Assembly: GCF_006352025.1 (NCBI RefSeq) | Contig: NZ_CP040936.1 | Span: forward strand, 1,302,001 to 1,366,000 | DNA: 64,000 nt | Source: Hymenobacter sp. DG01 | GTDB lineage: Bacteria; Bacteroidota; Bacteroidia; Cytophagales; Hymenobacteraceae | Reading direction: 5' to 3' | Shown: piece after piece, positions 51,648-62,584 of the stretch | Numbering within the stretch: position 1 is the first letter of the stretch | Layout: each line of letters opens with the position of its first letter | Translations under genes and position numbers: made by a program | The notes under the pieces: model-generated | Told to the model about the DNA's origin: nothing | The model's input: the letters and a program-made list of their open reading frames with translations, nothing else | The model's database searches: none

Positions 51648-53036
51648 GTGGCAGCTCTTCCTACCTCCCTTTCCGATACCATCGTTGCCCTCTCAACGCC
51701 CCCCGGCGCCGGCGCCATTGCCCTGGTCCGCCTCTCGGGGCCCGAGGCCATCCGCCTCACCGATGAGGTGTTTGCCGGTAAGCAGCTGCGCGACCAGCCC
51801 GGCCACACCCTGCACTACGGCACCATCCGGGACGGGCAGCGAATTATTGACGAGGTAGTAGTTTCACTTTACCGGGGGCCGCATTCCTATACCCGCGAGG
51901 ATGTGGTCGAAATCAGTACCCACGGCTCCGACTATATCGTGCAGGAGCTATTAGGACTACTCACCAGGCGTGGTGCGCGCCTGGCCGAAGCCGGCGAGTT
52001 TACCAAACGGGCCTTCTTGCACGGCGCCTTCGACCTGGCCCAGGCGGAAGCCGTAGCGGACCTCATTGCTGCCGACTCGGCGCTGTCGCATCAGGTGGCC
52101 CTGCGCCAGATGCGCGGGGGCTTTTCGCAGGAGCTGAAGGACCTGCGTGGGCGGCTGGTACAGTTTGCGGCCCTACTGGAGCTGGAGCTGGACTTTGGAG
52201 AGGAGGACGTAGAGTTTGCCGACCGGACCGGGCTGGTGCAGCTGCTGCAGGAAGTGCAAACCCTGGTGCGTCGGCTCCTGCGGTCCTTCGAGTTAGGCAA
52301 CGTCATCAAGAACGGCGTAACTACCGTTATTGCGGGGCGGCCCAACGCGGGCAAAAGCACCTTGCTCAATGCCCTGCTCAACGAGGAGCGCGCCATCGTT
52401 TCGGACATAGCCGGTACCACCCGCGACCTGATTGAGGATGAAGTCAGTATTGAAGGAATCCGGTTCCGGTTTGTGGACACGGCCGGTCTGCGCGACACCA
52501 CCGACGTAGTGGAATCCATAGGCGTGGAGCGCACGCTCAAGCGCGTGCAGCAGGCCGCTTTCGTTCTATATCTGTTTGATATAACGAGCACTACCTCCGC
52601 TGAACTTGAAGCAGAGATTGAGGCTTTACAACTCCCGGCCGGTACCGCTGTACTGGCAGTGGGCAACAAAATGGATGTAGCGTCAGAGGTGGAGCTGGAT
52701 GCCTTCCGCTCTCGCCCCGGCACAGTTCTGATTGCCGCATCCCGCGGCGACGGCCTCGACGAGCTACGGCAGGAACTGCTGAACCGCGTACGAATAGAGG
52801 GCCTGGACCGCACCGGGGCCAGCACCATTGTCACTAACGTGCGCCACGCCCGCAGCCTGGAGCAGGCCCACCAGCACCTCGACGCCGTGCTGGTAGGCCT
52901 CAGCAGCGGGGCCGGCACCGAGCTGCTGGCCGCCGACTTGCGCCACGCCCTGGCGGCACTGGGCCAGATTACCGGCGAAATCAGCAACGATGACCTGCTC
53001 ACCAGCATCTTCACTCAGTTCTGCATCGGTAAGTAG
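51648..53036 (+). CDS. mnmE: tRNA uridine-5-carboxymethylaminomethyl GTPase
   Basis: 462-residue GTPase forming with MnmG the wobble-U34 modification of tRNAs. N-terminal folate-binding domain (DTIVALSTPPGAGAIALVRLSG), helical domain, G domain with GRPNAGKSTLLNALL, DIAGTTRDLIEDE and VGNKMD, and the C-terminal CIGK tail that binds the one-carbon donor site. GTG at 51648 gives normal length and is supported by the promoter box at 51614. Confidence 0.95.
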   Translation: MAALPTSLSDTIVALSTPPGAGAIALVRLSGPEAIRLTDEVFAGKQLRDQPGHTLHYGTIRDGQRIIDEVVVSLYRGPHSYTREDVVEISTHGSDYIVQELLGLLTRRGARLAEAGEFTKRAFLHGAFDLAQAEAVADLIAADSALSHQVALRQMRGGFSQELKDLRGRLVQFAALLELELDFGEEDVEFADRTGLVQLLQEVQTLVRRLLRSFELGNVIKNGVTTVIAGRPNAGKSTLLNALLNEERAIVSDIAGTTRDLIEDEVSIEGIRFRFVDTAGLRDTTDVVESIGVERTLKRVQQAAFVLYLFDITSTTSAELEAEIEALQLPAGTAVLAVGNKMDVASEVELDAFRSRPGTVLIAASRGDGLDELRQELLNRVRIEGLDRTGASTIVTNVRHARSLEQAHQHLDAVLVGLSSGAGTELLAADLRHALAALGQITGEISNDDLLTSIFTQFCIGK

Positions 53037-53046
53037 CCACCTGTTG

Positions 53047-53071
53047 CGGCCGCAGGGGTGGCCTGCGGCCG
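53047..53071 (+). other. Perfect 10-bp hairpin after mnmE
   Basis: cggccgcagg / cctgcggccg, 5-nt loop, 10 nt past the mnmE stop, with no U-tract (gaaacag follows). Confidence 0.6.
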
Positions 53072-53273
53072 GAAACAGCTGGAGTCGGCCGGCGTAATCG
53101 TACAGAATCAGGGCAGAAATGCGGTTAACGGTCGGAAAAAATCGGTTGGAATGCCGGACTTATCAGGTTGGGGGCTTTTCTTTGCGCTTTACCCAACTCA
53201 AACAACAACCCGGGTCGGATTGTAGTATAGGCGCCAAACTCTCACGGGGTTTTACTGCTAGTTGGTAATTCTT

Positions 53274-53281
53274 TAGTTTCG
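53274..53281 (+). promoter_or_regulatory. Weak -7 box for gltA
   Basis: TAGTTTCG, one mismatch to TAnnTTTG, 29 nt upstream of the gltA ATG. The rest of the mnmE-gltA gap (53072-53273) shows no gene. Confidence 0.3.
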
Positions 53282-53310
53282 CCCCGCAACCCACCCTTCA
53301 ACCCACGCTT

Positions 53311-54603
<1,293 letters not shown>

Positions 54604-54629
54604 TAGCTTGGCCCTACCAACCTGTCAAT

Positions 54630-54657
54630 AAAAAAGCCCGCTGCAGCGGGCTTTTTT
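54630..54657. terminator. Bidirectional terminator between convergent genes
   Basis: 14-bp stem aaaaaagcccgctg / cagcgggctttttt, which pairs across the centre; the innermost few bases form the turn. Confidence 0.9.
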
Positions 54658-54695
54658 ATGTCCAGAAGTATTCTGATACACTTGTCGTGGGTCGA

Positions 54696-55058
54696 TTAGC
54701 GTATGTTGGTGGCGGTAAAAGTCTGCTTCATGTCGTCGTAGGCGGCTATCTGCTTGGGCCGCAGCACACAGGCCAAGTCCCACTCGTAGCGCATCTGAAT
54801 ATCGGCCAGGGCCTTGTCCAGCTCTTCCACGTCGGCGCTGAACTGCTTACGCGCTTCCGCCATTTCTGTGAGCAGGCGCAGGTTCAGCTGACGCACTTTC
54901 ACATATTGTCCTTCACTGAGCTTGGTGCGCTCAGCCATGCGGCGGGTGAGCTCACTGGCCCGGGCCGTTAATTTTCCGCCGTCTCCGGGGGCCGCCTGGG
55001 CGGTAGTTCCTGCGGTTACCAGCAATGCAAATGCGAGGCAAACGAATACGTTTTTCAT
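54696..55058 (-). CDS. Secreted LTxxQ/Spy-like helical protein (paralog)
   Basis: 120 residues; signal peptide to about 22 (ALLVTAGTTAQA). Helices with ELTRRMAERTKLSEGQYVKVRQLNLRLLTEMAEARK, then VLRPKQIAAYDDM. Same pattern as 40321 and 55249 (SEGQYxxLxxLN, LRPxQ). Upstream DNA is AT-rich with a near-consensus TATATTTA box near 55121. Confidence 0.65.
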   Translation of the reverse strand: MKNVFVCLAFALLVTAGTTAQAAPGDGGKLTARASELTRRMAERTKLSEGQYVKVRQLNLRLLTEMAEARKQFSADVEELDKALADIQMRYEWDLACVLRPKQIAAYDDMKQTFTATNIR

Positions 55059-55248
55059 AATGGTGTAGGGTTAGTGGAGGATGAAACCAGAAAGAAAATC
55101 GACTCTATAGCAGGTAATTAAATATAAACCTTATCTATAACATATCCAATATTATATTTTAACAAAATCATGTCATTTGACTTTTTCGAACTCTTCCTGC
55201 GGCCGCGCCTTCGCTTAGACACCGGCACGGCCGCGGAAGTAGCGGCTA

Positions 55249-55617
55249 CTATTTAGGAGTAGCGCCCAACGCCGTCATGCTGGTGCGGCTCTGCTGAAAC
55301 AGGGCCAGTTGGGCCGGACGGAGCATAGCAGTCAGGTCGGTTTCGTAGCGGGCCTGAGCTTCGGCCAGACGCTGGTCCAGGAGAGTAGCATCGCTGGCAA
55401 AGCGGGTCTTCAGATCTTCCTGCTCCAGCAGCATACGGATGTTGAGTTGCTTTAACCGCAGGTACTGGCCTTCATCGAGTCGGGCCTTATCTGCAATGGA
55501 GCGCGTCAGGGCGGTAGCGCGTGCCTGAATGCTGGTCGGGCCGTCTGGTTCAGTGCCAGCCGACACGGCGCCCTGCAGCCCAAACAACAAAACCGCGAAG
55601 AGAGTAGCTTTTTTCAT
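55249..55617 (-). CDS. Secreted LTxxQ/Spy-like helical protein (paralog)
   Basis: 122 residues; signal peptide to about 20. ALTRSIADKARLDEGQYLRLKQLNIRMLLEQEDLKTRF and MLRPAQLALFQQSRTSMTAL. Closest relative is the next gene downstream at 54696, about 190 bp away, pointing to tandem duplication. Promoter TATATTTG at 55719-55726. Confidence 0.68.
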   Translation of the reverse strand: MKKATLFAVLLFGLQGAVSAGTEPDGPTSIQARATALTRSIADKARLDEGQYLRLKQLNIRMLLEQEDLKTRFASDATLLDQRLAEAQARYETDLTAMLRPAQLALFQQSRTSMTALGATPK

Positions 55618-55718
55618 GGTATTGGAATGAAAGTGAATAGAAAAAGAGGCAACCCGCTAACACTTTGAAAAGGGACGGATGTAACACAAATCCTTTCTCA
55701 TGTGATTTTCGGGGTGGC

Positions 55719-55726
55719 CAAATATA
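55719..55726 (-). promoter_or_regulatory. Promoter -7 box for the LTxxQ-like gene at 55249
   Basis: TATATTTG on the minus strand, exact TAnnTTTG and identical to the box of the paralog at 40321. It lies in an AT-rich block (about 55690-55850). Confidence 0.5.
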
Positions 55727-55851
55727 GAATCTAATATTTAATAAAAAAAAGATTTTCTATAACTATTCTACTTTAATACTTTCACCAAAAAGTTCTATTT
55801 GCCTCATTTTGAATCCGGTAATAATCGTATTGCAAAGGAATACTACAACAC

Positions 55852-55882
55852 AAAAAAGCCCGGCTGCTTATGCAGCCGGGCT
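55852..55882 (-). terminator. Terminator of the OmpA-family gene
   Basis: 11-bp stem agcccggctgc / gcagccgggct followed on the minus strand by six Us. Confidence 0.92.
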
Positions 55883-55908
55883 CCAGAAAGAGTAACTAAC
55901 CCTACCTC

Positions 55909-57858
55909 TTACAGGATACGAAGCTCAATGCGTCGGTTCTGCTGCCGGTGCTCATCGGAGTCGTTTGGGTTCAGGGGCTTGGTTTCACCGTAGCCTCTGA
56001 AACGTAGCCGCGTGGCCTTCACGCCCTGGCTCACCAGGTAAGTGTACACCGACTTAGCCCGATTTTGCGACAATACCAGGTTGTCGTCGTCGGAGCCCAC
56101 ATCATCCGTATGCCCCGAAATTTCCACCTGAATGTCGGGGTACTGCTTCATGAAGTTGATCAGGCGGTTCAGCTCGGTCCGCGACTTAGGTTTCAGCTCA
56201 TACTGCTTCGTATCGAAGAATAGGTTATTCAGTACGATGCTGCGCCCCGAGCGCACGGGTTCGAGGTAGATATCCAGGGTCAGGGGGTCGAAATTGCGCT
56301 TGTCGCTGTAGTCGAAGCTCAGGCTTTTCATTAGGTACTTGTCGGCGGCGGCGTACATGGCGTACTGCCGACCCTCGTTGAGAACCACGGTGTATTCACC
56401 GTTTTCAGCGTCGGAGCCCACGTACTGCACCAACTCATCGGTATTGAGGTCGTAAAGCTGCACATCGGCCTGGATGGGCTTCTTGGTGTAGGCATCGAAC
56501 ACCCGACCCTGCGTGTAGGTACTGGTTTCGCGGGCCTTCACTTCCTTGGGTACTTCGAAGCCAAACAACTCCACCGGCCGGTCGCGCTCCTGCCGGACAC
56601 CCGGCTCCGCCGCCCGGGAACGGGAGCAGAAGCCGCGCCGGTTATCCGAGCTGATGAACAGAGAAGCCTCATTCTCGAAGGTATTCAAGGGGTAGCCGAG
56701 GTTCTGGGGCGCACCCCACTTAGTACCAGCTACTTGTTCGCAGCGGTACACATCCAGCCCGCCCATGCCCACCAGCCCATCGGTAACGTAGTAAAGGGTA
56801 GTACCGCTGGCGTGAATGAAGGGAGCCATATCCTTGCCGGAGGTGTTTACCGGTTCCCCCAGGTTGCGGGCCAGGGTCCAGTTACCGTCGGCATCGAGGG
56901 TAGTCACGTAGATATCTTCCTGGCCCTTCCCACCCCGCCGGGTGCTGGTAAAGTACAAGGTGCGACCATCGGCCGAAAGCGTGGGCTGCGAGTCCCATTC
57001 CGGGGAATTCACGTTGCGGCCCAGGTTCTGGGGCTTGCTCCAGGTATTGCCCGTACGCCGGGAAATGTACAGGTCGCAGTTGCCCACGGAGTTAGGCCGG
57101 TCGCAGGAGGCAAACACCAGCGTCTTGCCGTCGCCGGAAATAGTGCCGGCTCCCTCGTTGTAGGGGGTATTAATGGCGGTTGAAATGGAGGCCGGCGCCC
57201 CCATGCTACCATCCTTATTCTGACGACTGACAAACAGGTCTTCCCCGCTTTCCGCCGTAGGCCGCCCCGTAAAAAGCAGAAAGCGGCTGTCGGCCGTCAG
57301 AGCCGGAAAATACTGAAAGCGGTAGGTGTTCAGGGGCTCTGGCAGGCGCTCGGGCTGAATGCCGGTGGGAGCAGCCAGAGCCTTCTGGGCAAACTCGCAG
57401 TTGAGCAGTTGCCGCTGGGCCCGGGGGGCGTAGCGGGGGCTTTTCGTGGCGGTTTTCAGATACTTTTTATAGCTATCTGCCGCCGCCGCATACTCTCCAA
57501 AGCTCATGGCCAGCTCTCCCAGGGTGTAGTAATCATTGGCCCGGCCGGGGTCCAGGGGGAGTTTGGCCAGTCCGTCGCGGTAGGCTTCAAAGGCGGAGCG
57601 GTTTTCGCCCAGCGCCTTCAGTAGCGAGCCTTTCATGACGTAAGGCTCCCCCAGGGACGGAAACTTCTGGTTTAACTGGGTAAGGGTTTCAATGGCCTTG
57701 TTGAAATCCCGGTCCTTGGCCTGCGCCTGCGCCTTGTCCCATAGGTTCCGGGCTTTCGTATTGGTACTACTCAGCTTGGCCTGAGCAGCGGCATCCAGGG
57801 AAATAACCTCACTCACTGCCAGCAACACCACGAACGGAACTATAAACAAAGGGCGCAT
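55909..57858 (-). CDS. PorE-like OmpA-family protein (TPR, PD40 propeller, CRD, OmpA)
   Basis: 649 residues with a signal peptide (to about 26). TPR repeats (about 35-165), a PD40 beta-propeller (about 180-420, e.g. YFPALTADSRFLLFTGR, GAGTISGDGKTLVFASCD, SQPTLSADGRTLYFTSTRRGG), a carboxypeptidase-regulatory-like domain (about 455-530) and a C-terminal OmpA domain binding peptidoglycan (IQVEISGHTDDVGSDDDNLVLSQNRAKSVYTYLVSQGV). Same order as PorE of the type IX secretion system, so an envelope role is likely; identity with PorE is not proven. It starts 14 nt after queE. Confidence 0.85.
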   Translation of the reverse strand: MRPLFIVPFVVLLAVSEVISLDAAAQAKLSSTNTKARNLWDKAQAQAKDRDFNKAIETLTQLNQKFPSLGEPYVMKGSLLKALGENRSAFEAYRDGLAKLPLDPGRANDYYTLGELAMSFGEYAAAADSYKKYLKTATKSPRYAPRAQRQLLNCEFAQKALAAPTGIQPERLPEPLNTYRFQYFPALTADSRFLLFTGRPTAESGEDLFVSRQNKDGSMGAPASISTAINTPYNEGAGTISGDGKTLVFASCDRPNSVGNCDLYISRRTGNTWSKPQNLGRNVNSPEWDSQPTLSADGRTLYFTSTRRGGKGQEDIYVTTLDADGNWTLARNLGEPVNTSGKDMAPFIHASGTTLYYVTDGLVGMGGLDVYRCEQVAGTKWGAPQNLGYPLNTFENEASLFISSDNRRGFCSRSRAAEPGVRQERDRPVELFGFEVPKEVKARETSTYTQGRVFDAYTKKPIQADVQLYDLNTDELVQYVGSDAENGEYTVVLNEGRQYAMYAAADKYLMKSLSFDYSDKRNFDPLTLDIYLEPVRSGRSIVLNNLFFDTKQYELKPKSRTELNRLINFMKQYPDIQVEISGHTDDVGSDDDNLVLSQNRAKSVYTYLVSQGVKATRLRFRGYGETKPLNPNDSDEHRQQNRRIELRIL

Positions 57859-57872
57859 AGGCGGGTAGGGCG

Positions 57873-58523
57873 CTACGGAATATCGAGAAACTTATGTGTC
57901 TGCAGCGACACCTGCCACTGCGGATTAGCTTTTACGTAGTCAACAATCAGCGGCATCATGGCCGAGGCTTTGCTCCACTCGGGCTGCAGGTACAAGCGGC
58001 ACCCGGGCCCGACCTGGGCGGCGTGCTGCTCGGCCCAGTCGAAGTCGCTTTTGTTGAACACCACGATTTTCAGCTCGTGGGCCGCAGCCAGCACCGAGGG
58101 CAGAGGGGCCTTGAATTTTTTAGGGGAAACGCAGATCCAGTCCCACTGCCCACTCAGGGGGTAAGCCCCGCTGGTTTCAATCCAGGTGCGGCAGCCTGCC
58201 TGGCGCAAAGCGGCGGTTAGTGGCTCCAGATCGTGCATCAGGGGCTCACCACCGGTTATTACTACGTTACGCCCCGGCTCGGCGGTTACAGCCGCCACTA
58301 ATTCCGCTATGTGCTGCCGGGGGTGCGCATCCACGGGCCAGGATTCTTTCACATCGCACCATACGCAGCCCACGTCGCAACCGCCGAGGCGGATGAAGTA
58401 GGCAGCGCGGCCAGTGTTGTAGCCCTCGCCCTGAATGGTGTAAAACTGCTCCATCACGGGCAGTGTGGGCGCCGCAGCCGCCTGGGCCGGGGCCGCCGAC
58501 GTAACAGGAAGTTCGTGCAGCAA
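57873..58523 (-). CDS. queE: 7-carboxy-7-deazaguanine synthase
   Basis: 216-residue radical-SAM enzyme of the queuosine pathway, making CDG from CPH4. CX3CX2C cluster C49, C53, C56 (LGGCDVGCVWCD); glycine-rich VVITGGEPLMHDL. A GEPL motif and the short N-terminus (EQFYTIQGEG) are typical. First gene in an apparent unit with the PorE-like gene. A near-match TACTTTTA box at 58610-58617 could drive it. Confidence 0.93.
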   Translation of the reverse strand: MLHELPVTSAAPAQAAAAPTLPVMEQFYTIQGEGYNTGRAAYFIRLGGCDVGCVWCDVKESWPVDAHPRQHIAELVAAVTAEPGRNVVITGGEPLMHDLEPLTAALRQAGCRTWIETSGAYPLSGQWDWICVSPKKFKAPLPSVLAAAHELKIVVFNKSDFDWAEQHAAQVGPGCRLYLQPEWSKASAMMPLIVDYVKANPQWQVSLQTHKFLDIP

Positions 58524-58752
58524 AATCGGGTAATCTGAAAAACAACCATGGGGATTCCGGGGATAAGCAACACACTTAGTGCCCAGCCTATTTTCCGGCA
58601 GCCCAATCTTAAAAGTAGTACACAGCCCCGAATTCTAAAAGCCTGACCAGGTTTTCATTGGATTTTACGAAACAAAGTCGAGGTTGAACTTCCCGCTCCT
58701 GCCGGCACGTAAAGAAAACACGCCCGGTAAAGTCGTGAGCAGCAAACAACAC

Positions 58753-58780
58753 GGCCCCCTGATGCGGGCATCAGAGGGCC
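58753..58780 (-). terminator. Probable terminator of folD
   Basis: Stem ggcccnctgatg / catcagnnggcc with a short loop; weak U-tract (gtgttgtttg) on the minus strand. Confidence 0.5.
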
Positions 58781-58810
58781 GGATGAGTAATGTGTATCAG
58801 GGACGAGAAA

Positions 58811-59722
58811 CTATTTGGGGTACACTTCTCCCTTGGCCGCTCGCAGGGTGTTGAGCAGTAGCATGGCAATGGTCATGGGGCCTACTCCACCCGGCACGGG
58901 CGTGATGTAGGATGTAAGGGGTGCTACCTCGGCAAAGTTCACGTCGCCTTTCAGAGCCCAGCCCGATTTCTTGGTGGCGTCTTCTACCCGGGTAGTACCC
59001 ACATCGATAACCACCGCGCCGGGCTTCACCATGTCGGCCGTTACGAACTCCGGCCGGCCCAGGGCGGCCACCAGAATATCGGCCGTGCGGGTTATTTCGG
59101 CCAGGTTCTGCGTGCGCGAGTGGCATAAAGTAACCGTGCAGTTGCCGGGCTCCAAGTTCTTGGCCAGCAATATACTAACCGGCGTACCTACGATGTTGCT
59201 ACGCCCGATTACTACGCAGTGCTTGCCATCCGTCACGAGTTCGTAGCGGCGCAGCAGTTCCACGATGCCCGAGGGGGTAGCAGGCAACAGGGCCGGCAGC
59301 CCAGCTACCATCCGCCCGATGTTCATGGGATGGAAGCCATCCACATCCTTCTCGGGCCGAACGGCTTCGATGACCTTGTTGGTGTCGATGTGCCGGGGTA
59401 GCGGCAGTTGCACAATGAACCCGTCTATTTCCGGGTCCTGGTTTAGCTCTTCCACTTTGGCCAACAGCACCGCCTCCGTAATATTATCCTCGAAGCGCAG
59501 CAGCGTGCTCCCGAAGCCTACCCGCTCGCAGGCCAGCACCTTGTTGCGCACGTAGGTTTCCGAGCCCCCGTCGTGGCCTACCAGGATGGCGGCCAGGTGG
59601 GGCACCTTCTGGCCGGCAGCTTTGCGCTGGGCTACCTCAGCGGCAATTTCTTCTTTGATGGCCTCGGCGGTTTGCTTGCCGTCGATGAGGCGGTAGGTAG
59701 TGGCGTCGGGGGCGGTGGTCAT
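58811..59722 (-). CDS. folD: Methylenetetrahydrofolate dehydrogenase/cyclohydrolase
   Basis: 303-residue bifunctional one-carbon enzyme. Catalytic [16 protein letters not shown] with Lys in the K-x-x-A-C-E motif; [34 protein letters not shown]-binding [18 protein letters not shown]-terminal [18 protein letters not shown] at 59722 ([15 protein letters not shown]) fits homologs better than one 21 codons upstream. The small gene at 59733 precedes it by 10 nt. Confidence 0.95.
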   Translation of the reverse strand: MTTAPDATTYRLIDGKQTAEAIKEEIAAEVAQRKAAGQKVPHLAAILVGHDGGSETYVRNKVLACERVGFGSTLLRFEDNITEAVLLAKVEELNQDPEIDGFIVQLPLPRHIDTNKVIEAVRPEKDVDGFHPMNIGRMVAGLPALLPATPSGIVELLRRYELVTDGKHCVVIGRSNIVGTPVSILLAKNLEPGNCTVTLCHSRTQNLAEITRTADILVAALGRPEFVTADMVKPGAVVIDVGTTRVEDATKKSGWALKGDVNFAEVAPLTSYITPVPGGVGPMTIAMLLLNTLRAAKGEVYPK

Positions 59723-59732
59723 AGGTACGGGG

Positions 59733-59924
59733 TTAAGCTGGGTCCTGAGGTTGGTTAGGCGTTGATTTGTTTTCGTAGGCGGCAATTGCGGCGGTACCAG
59801 CGGCCTGCAGCGCTGATTCCATAGCGGGCCAGTCGTCGCGCCACCGGAACTTGCGCTCCTGCCCTTTGATGATTTTGTCTAGCTGCTCCTGGCTTGTACA
59901 GTTCTTGAGAAGGGTATCGGACAT
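59733..59924 (-). CDS. Small protein upstream of folD, unknown
   Basis: 63 residues, soluble, charged: [21 protein letters not shown], then [31 protein letters not shown]. No family recognised. 10 nt before folD on the same strand, so probably co-transcribed. ATG at 59924. Confidence 0.55.
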   Translation of the reverse strand: MSDTLLKNCTSQEQLDKIIKGQERKFRWRDDWPAMESALQAAGTAAIAAYENKSTPNQPQDPA

Positions 59925-59991
59925 GTTTGGGGGTAGTAAATCATAACACGCCCTGTCAAGAAGTGTATGAGGTGAAAAATAAAGTGAGAGC

Positions 59992-60024
59992 AAAAAAGAA
60001 ACGCGCCCCGATGGAGCGCGTTTC
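59992..60024 (-). terminator. Terminator of lepA
   Basis: 9-bp stem gaaacgcgc / gcgcgtttc, followed on the minus strand by six Us. Confidence 0.88.
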
Positions 60025-60029
60025 TGGAC

Positions 60030-61817
60030 TTAATCGATTTTTAGCACGGCCAGGAAGGCCTCTTGCGGAATTTCTACGGAGCCTACTTGGCGCATCCGCT
60101 TCTTACCTTCTTTCTGCTTTTCAAGCAGTTTGCGCTTGCGCGAGATGTCACCGCCGTAGCACTTGGCAATTACGTTTTTACGCAGGGCCTTTACGGTTTC
60201 GCGGGCAATGATCTTCTGCCCAATGCTGGCCTGGATGGCAATTTCGAACTGCTGGCGGGGTAGCAGTTCCCGGAGCTTTTCGCAGAGGCGGCGGCCCCAG
60301 TCGTAGCTCTTGGAGCGGTGTACGATGGCCGAGAGGGCATCCACTTTTTCGCCGTTCAGCATCACGTCCAGCTTTACCATGTCCGACTCGCGGAAGCCGA
60401 TCAGCTCGTAGTCCAGGGAAGCGTACCCGCGCGAGATGGTCTTGAGCTTATCGAAGAAGTCGAACACAATTTCCGAAAGGGGCAACTCAAACGTCAGCTC
60501 CACCCGCTCACTGGTCAGGTAGCTCTGGCCCTTGATGATGCCACGCTTCTCCATGCACAACGTGATGATGGGCCCCACGTACTCGGCAGCCGTAATAATC
60601 TGGGCCTTAATGTAGGGCTCCTCGATGTGCTTGATCATGTTCGGCTCCGGCATTTCACTCGGGGCGTTAATGGTCAGCAGCTGATCTTTGGTGCCGGTAG
60701 CGTGGAACTGCACCGAGGGCACGGTGGTAATTACCGTCATGTTGAACTCGCGCTCCAGGCGCTCCTGCACAATTTCCATGTGCAGCATGCCCAGGAAGCC
60801 GCAGCGGAATCCGAAGCCCAGGGCCACGGAGGTTTCCGGCTCCCACACCAGGGAGGCATCGTTGAGCTGCAGCTTCTCCATGCAGGAGCGCAGCTCCTCG
60901 TACTCGGTGGTATCTACGGGGTAGATGCCGGCGAATACCATGGGCTTCACGTCCTCAAAGCCCTGAATGGCTTCCGACGTGGGCCGGGCTACGTGGGTAA
61001 TGGTGTCGCCAACCTTTACTTCGCGGGCTTCTTTGATGCCGGAAATGAGGTAGCCTACGTTGCCGGCGCCAATTTCGGGGCGGGGCTCCTGGTTGAGGCC
61101 CAGAATCCCGATTTCGTCGGCGCCGTACTCCTTGCCCGTGGCCATGAAGCGGAGCTTATCGCCCTTGCGCATGGTGCCGTTCTTGATGCGAAACAGCACC
61201 TCAATGCCCCGGTAAGAGTTGAAAACAGAGTCAAAGATGAGGGCCTGCAGCGGGGCCTCCGGGTCGCCCTTCGGGGCCGGAATCCGCTCACAGATGGCGT
61301 CCAGAATTTCCTTGATGCCGATGCCCGCCTTACCCGAAGCAGGAATAATTTCCTCCCGCTCGCAGCCGATCAGGTCCACAATTTCGTCCGAAACCTCCTC
61401 CGGCATGGAGTGGGGCAGGTCGATTTTGTTGAGAACCGGAATAATAGTCAGGTCCGAGCCGATGGCCAAGTAGAGGTTGGAAATCGTCTGGGCTTCAATC
61501 CCCTGCGAGGAATCGACGATGAGCAGGGCACCTTCGCAGGCAGCAATGGAGCGCGAGACTTCGTAGCTGAAATCGACGTGGCCGGGCGTATCAATCAGGT
61601 TGAGCGTGTACTGCTCGCCCTTATACTGATACTGCATCTGGATGGCGTGGCTCTTGATGGTGATGCCCCGCTCCCGCTCCAGGTCCATGTTGTCGAGCAG
61701 CTGGGCTTGCATATCGCGCTTGGCTACCGTGCTGGTGAATTCCAGCAGGCGGTCGGCCAGCGTGCTTTTGCCGTGGTCGATGTGGGCGATGATGCAGAAA
61801 TTGCGAATGTTCTTCAC
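60030..61817 (-). CDS. lepA: Elongation factor 4 (LepA)
   Basis: 595-residue translational GTPase that affects ribosome translocation. G1 [10 protein letters not shown]2 RGITI, G3 DTPGHVDF, G4 NKIDLP; domains II, III, V-like and the lepA-specific C-terminal domain ([12 protein letters not shown]). GTG at 61817 gives the correct length; longer in-frame codons read through the promoter region with a near-consensus TACCTTCG box at 61840-61847. Confidence 0.95.
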   Translation of the reverse strand: MKNIRNFCIIAHIDHGKSTLADRLLEFTSTVAKRDMQAQLLDNMDLERERGITIKSHAIQMQYQYKGEQYTLNLIDTPGHVDFSYEVSRSIAACEGALLIVDSSQGIEAQTISNLYLAIGSDLTIIPVLNKIDLPHSMPEEVSDEIVDLIGCEREEIIPASGKAGIGIKEILDAICERIPAPKGDPEAPLQALIFDSVFNSYRGIEVLFRIKNGTMRKGDKLRFMATGKEYGADEIGILGLNQEPRPEIGAGNVGYLISGIKEAREVKVGDTITHVARPTSEAIQGFEDVKPMVFAGIYPVDTTEYEELRSCMEKLQLNDASLVWEPETSVALGFGFRCGFLGMLHMEIVQERLEREFNMTVITTVPSVQFHATGTKDQLLTINAPSEMPEPNMIKHIEEPYIKAQIITAAEYVGPIITLCMEKRGIIKGQSYLTSERVELTFELPLSEIVFDFFDKLKTISRGYASLDYELIGFRESDMVKLDVMLNGEKVDALSAIVHRSKSYDWGRRLCEKLRELLPRQQFEIAIQASIGQKIIARETVKALRKNVIAKCYGGDISRKRKLLEKQKEGKKRMRQVGSVEIPQEAFLAVLKID

Positions 61818-61839
61818 TAGAGGCGGTTTTTTGCAACCG

Positions 61840-61847
61840 CGAAGGTA
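61840..61847 (-). promoter_or_regulatory. Near-consensus -7 box for lepA
   Basis: TACCTTCG on the minus strand, one mismatch to TAnnTTTG, 23 nt upstream of GTG at 61817. Confidence 0.35.
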
Positions 61848-62088
61848 GGCAAATCGGCCCGGAAAAGCTAACCAGTGGCTCCGGGCGGCCGCCGGCACAT
61901 TCTGCCGGCCTACCCCCGGCTGAGCCCGCAACCCGCCTTGCCTTTCCCGGGCGGCGCGGGTCTCATACTAAGGACTAGGCAGCGGCCGGCGCCGGGTTTC
62001 GGCCTGGGCTCTACCCCCTATAGACCTGAACAAACCCTACGTAATCCCGTTGGGATAAAGCAACTTCCATCTACTCTTCTTCACTACC

Positions 62089-62496
62089 ATGGGAATTACC
62101 CTGAAGCAAGCACAAACGGCCGTGCAGGCGGCCCACGACAAAGCCCTGGAAATGGGCGTAAAGATGAACATTGCCGTGGTCGATTCCGGGGCTAATCTGG
62201 TGGCCTTTATCCGCATGGACGACGCCTGGCTAGGCTCCCTGGACATTTCTATCCGGAAGGCTAAAACGGCCCGTTTTTTTGATATGCCTACCGGCGACCT
62301 AGGCAAAGCCTCGCAGCCCGGCGGCTCGCTTTATAACATTGAGCACTCCAACGGGGGGTTGATTACGTTTCCGGGCGGCATTCCGCTAAAGAATAGTGAA
62401 GGCCAGATATTCGGCGCCATCGGGGTTTCGGGCAGCACCGTGGAAGACGACCATGCGGTAGCAGAAGCCGGTGTCCGGGCTCTTCAGGGCCAATAG
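62089..62496 (+). CDS. GlcG/HbpS-family protein
   Basis: 135 residues: [59 protein letters not shown] and [33 protein letters not shown] are characteristic. The fold binds heme in HbpS; other members have unknown ligands. No signal peptide. ATG at 62089. Confidence 0.88.
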   Translation: MGITLKQAQTAVQAAHDKALEMGVKMNIAVVDSGANLVAFIRMDDAWLGSLDISIRKAKTARFFDMPTGDLGKASQPGGSLYNIEHSNGGLITFPGGIPLKNSEGQIFGAIGVSGSTVEDDHAVAEAGVRALQGQ

Positions 62497-62532
62497 CCGG
62501 CCGCAACTATCCATCTTTCCTTTCTTATATCC

Positions 62533-62571
62533 CCCGCTCAGCCCCGGCTCCGGTTACCGGGGCTGAGCGGG
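62533..62571 (+). other. Perfect 15-bp hairpin just before the GH15 gene
   Basis: cccgctcagccccgg / ccggggctgagcggg, 9-nt loop, 13 nt upstream of the GH15 ATG. No U-tract. It may end the GlcG/HbpS transcript or limit translation of the next gene. Confidence 0.6.
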
Positions 62572-62584
62572 AGCCTGGTCCTGC

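Noticed and set aside
60318..61820. 500-codon open frame opposite lepA
   Set aside because: Antisense shadow of lepA; no signal peptide, domain or promoter supports it.
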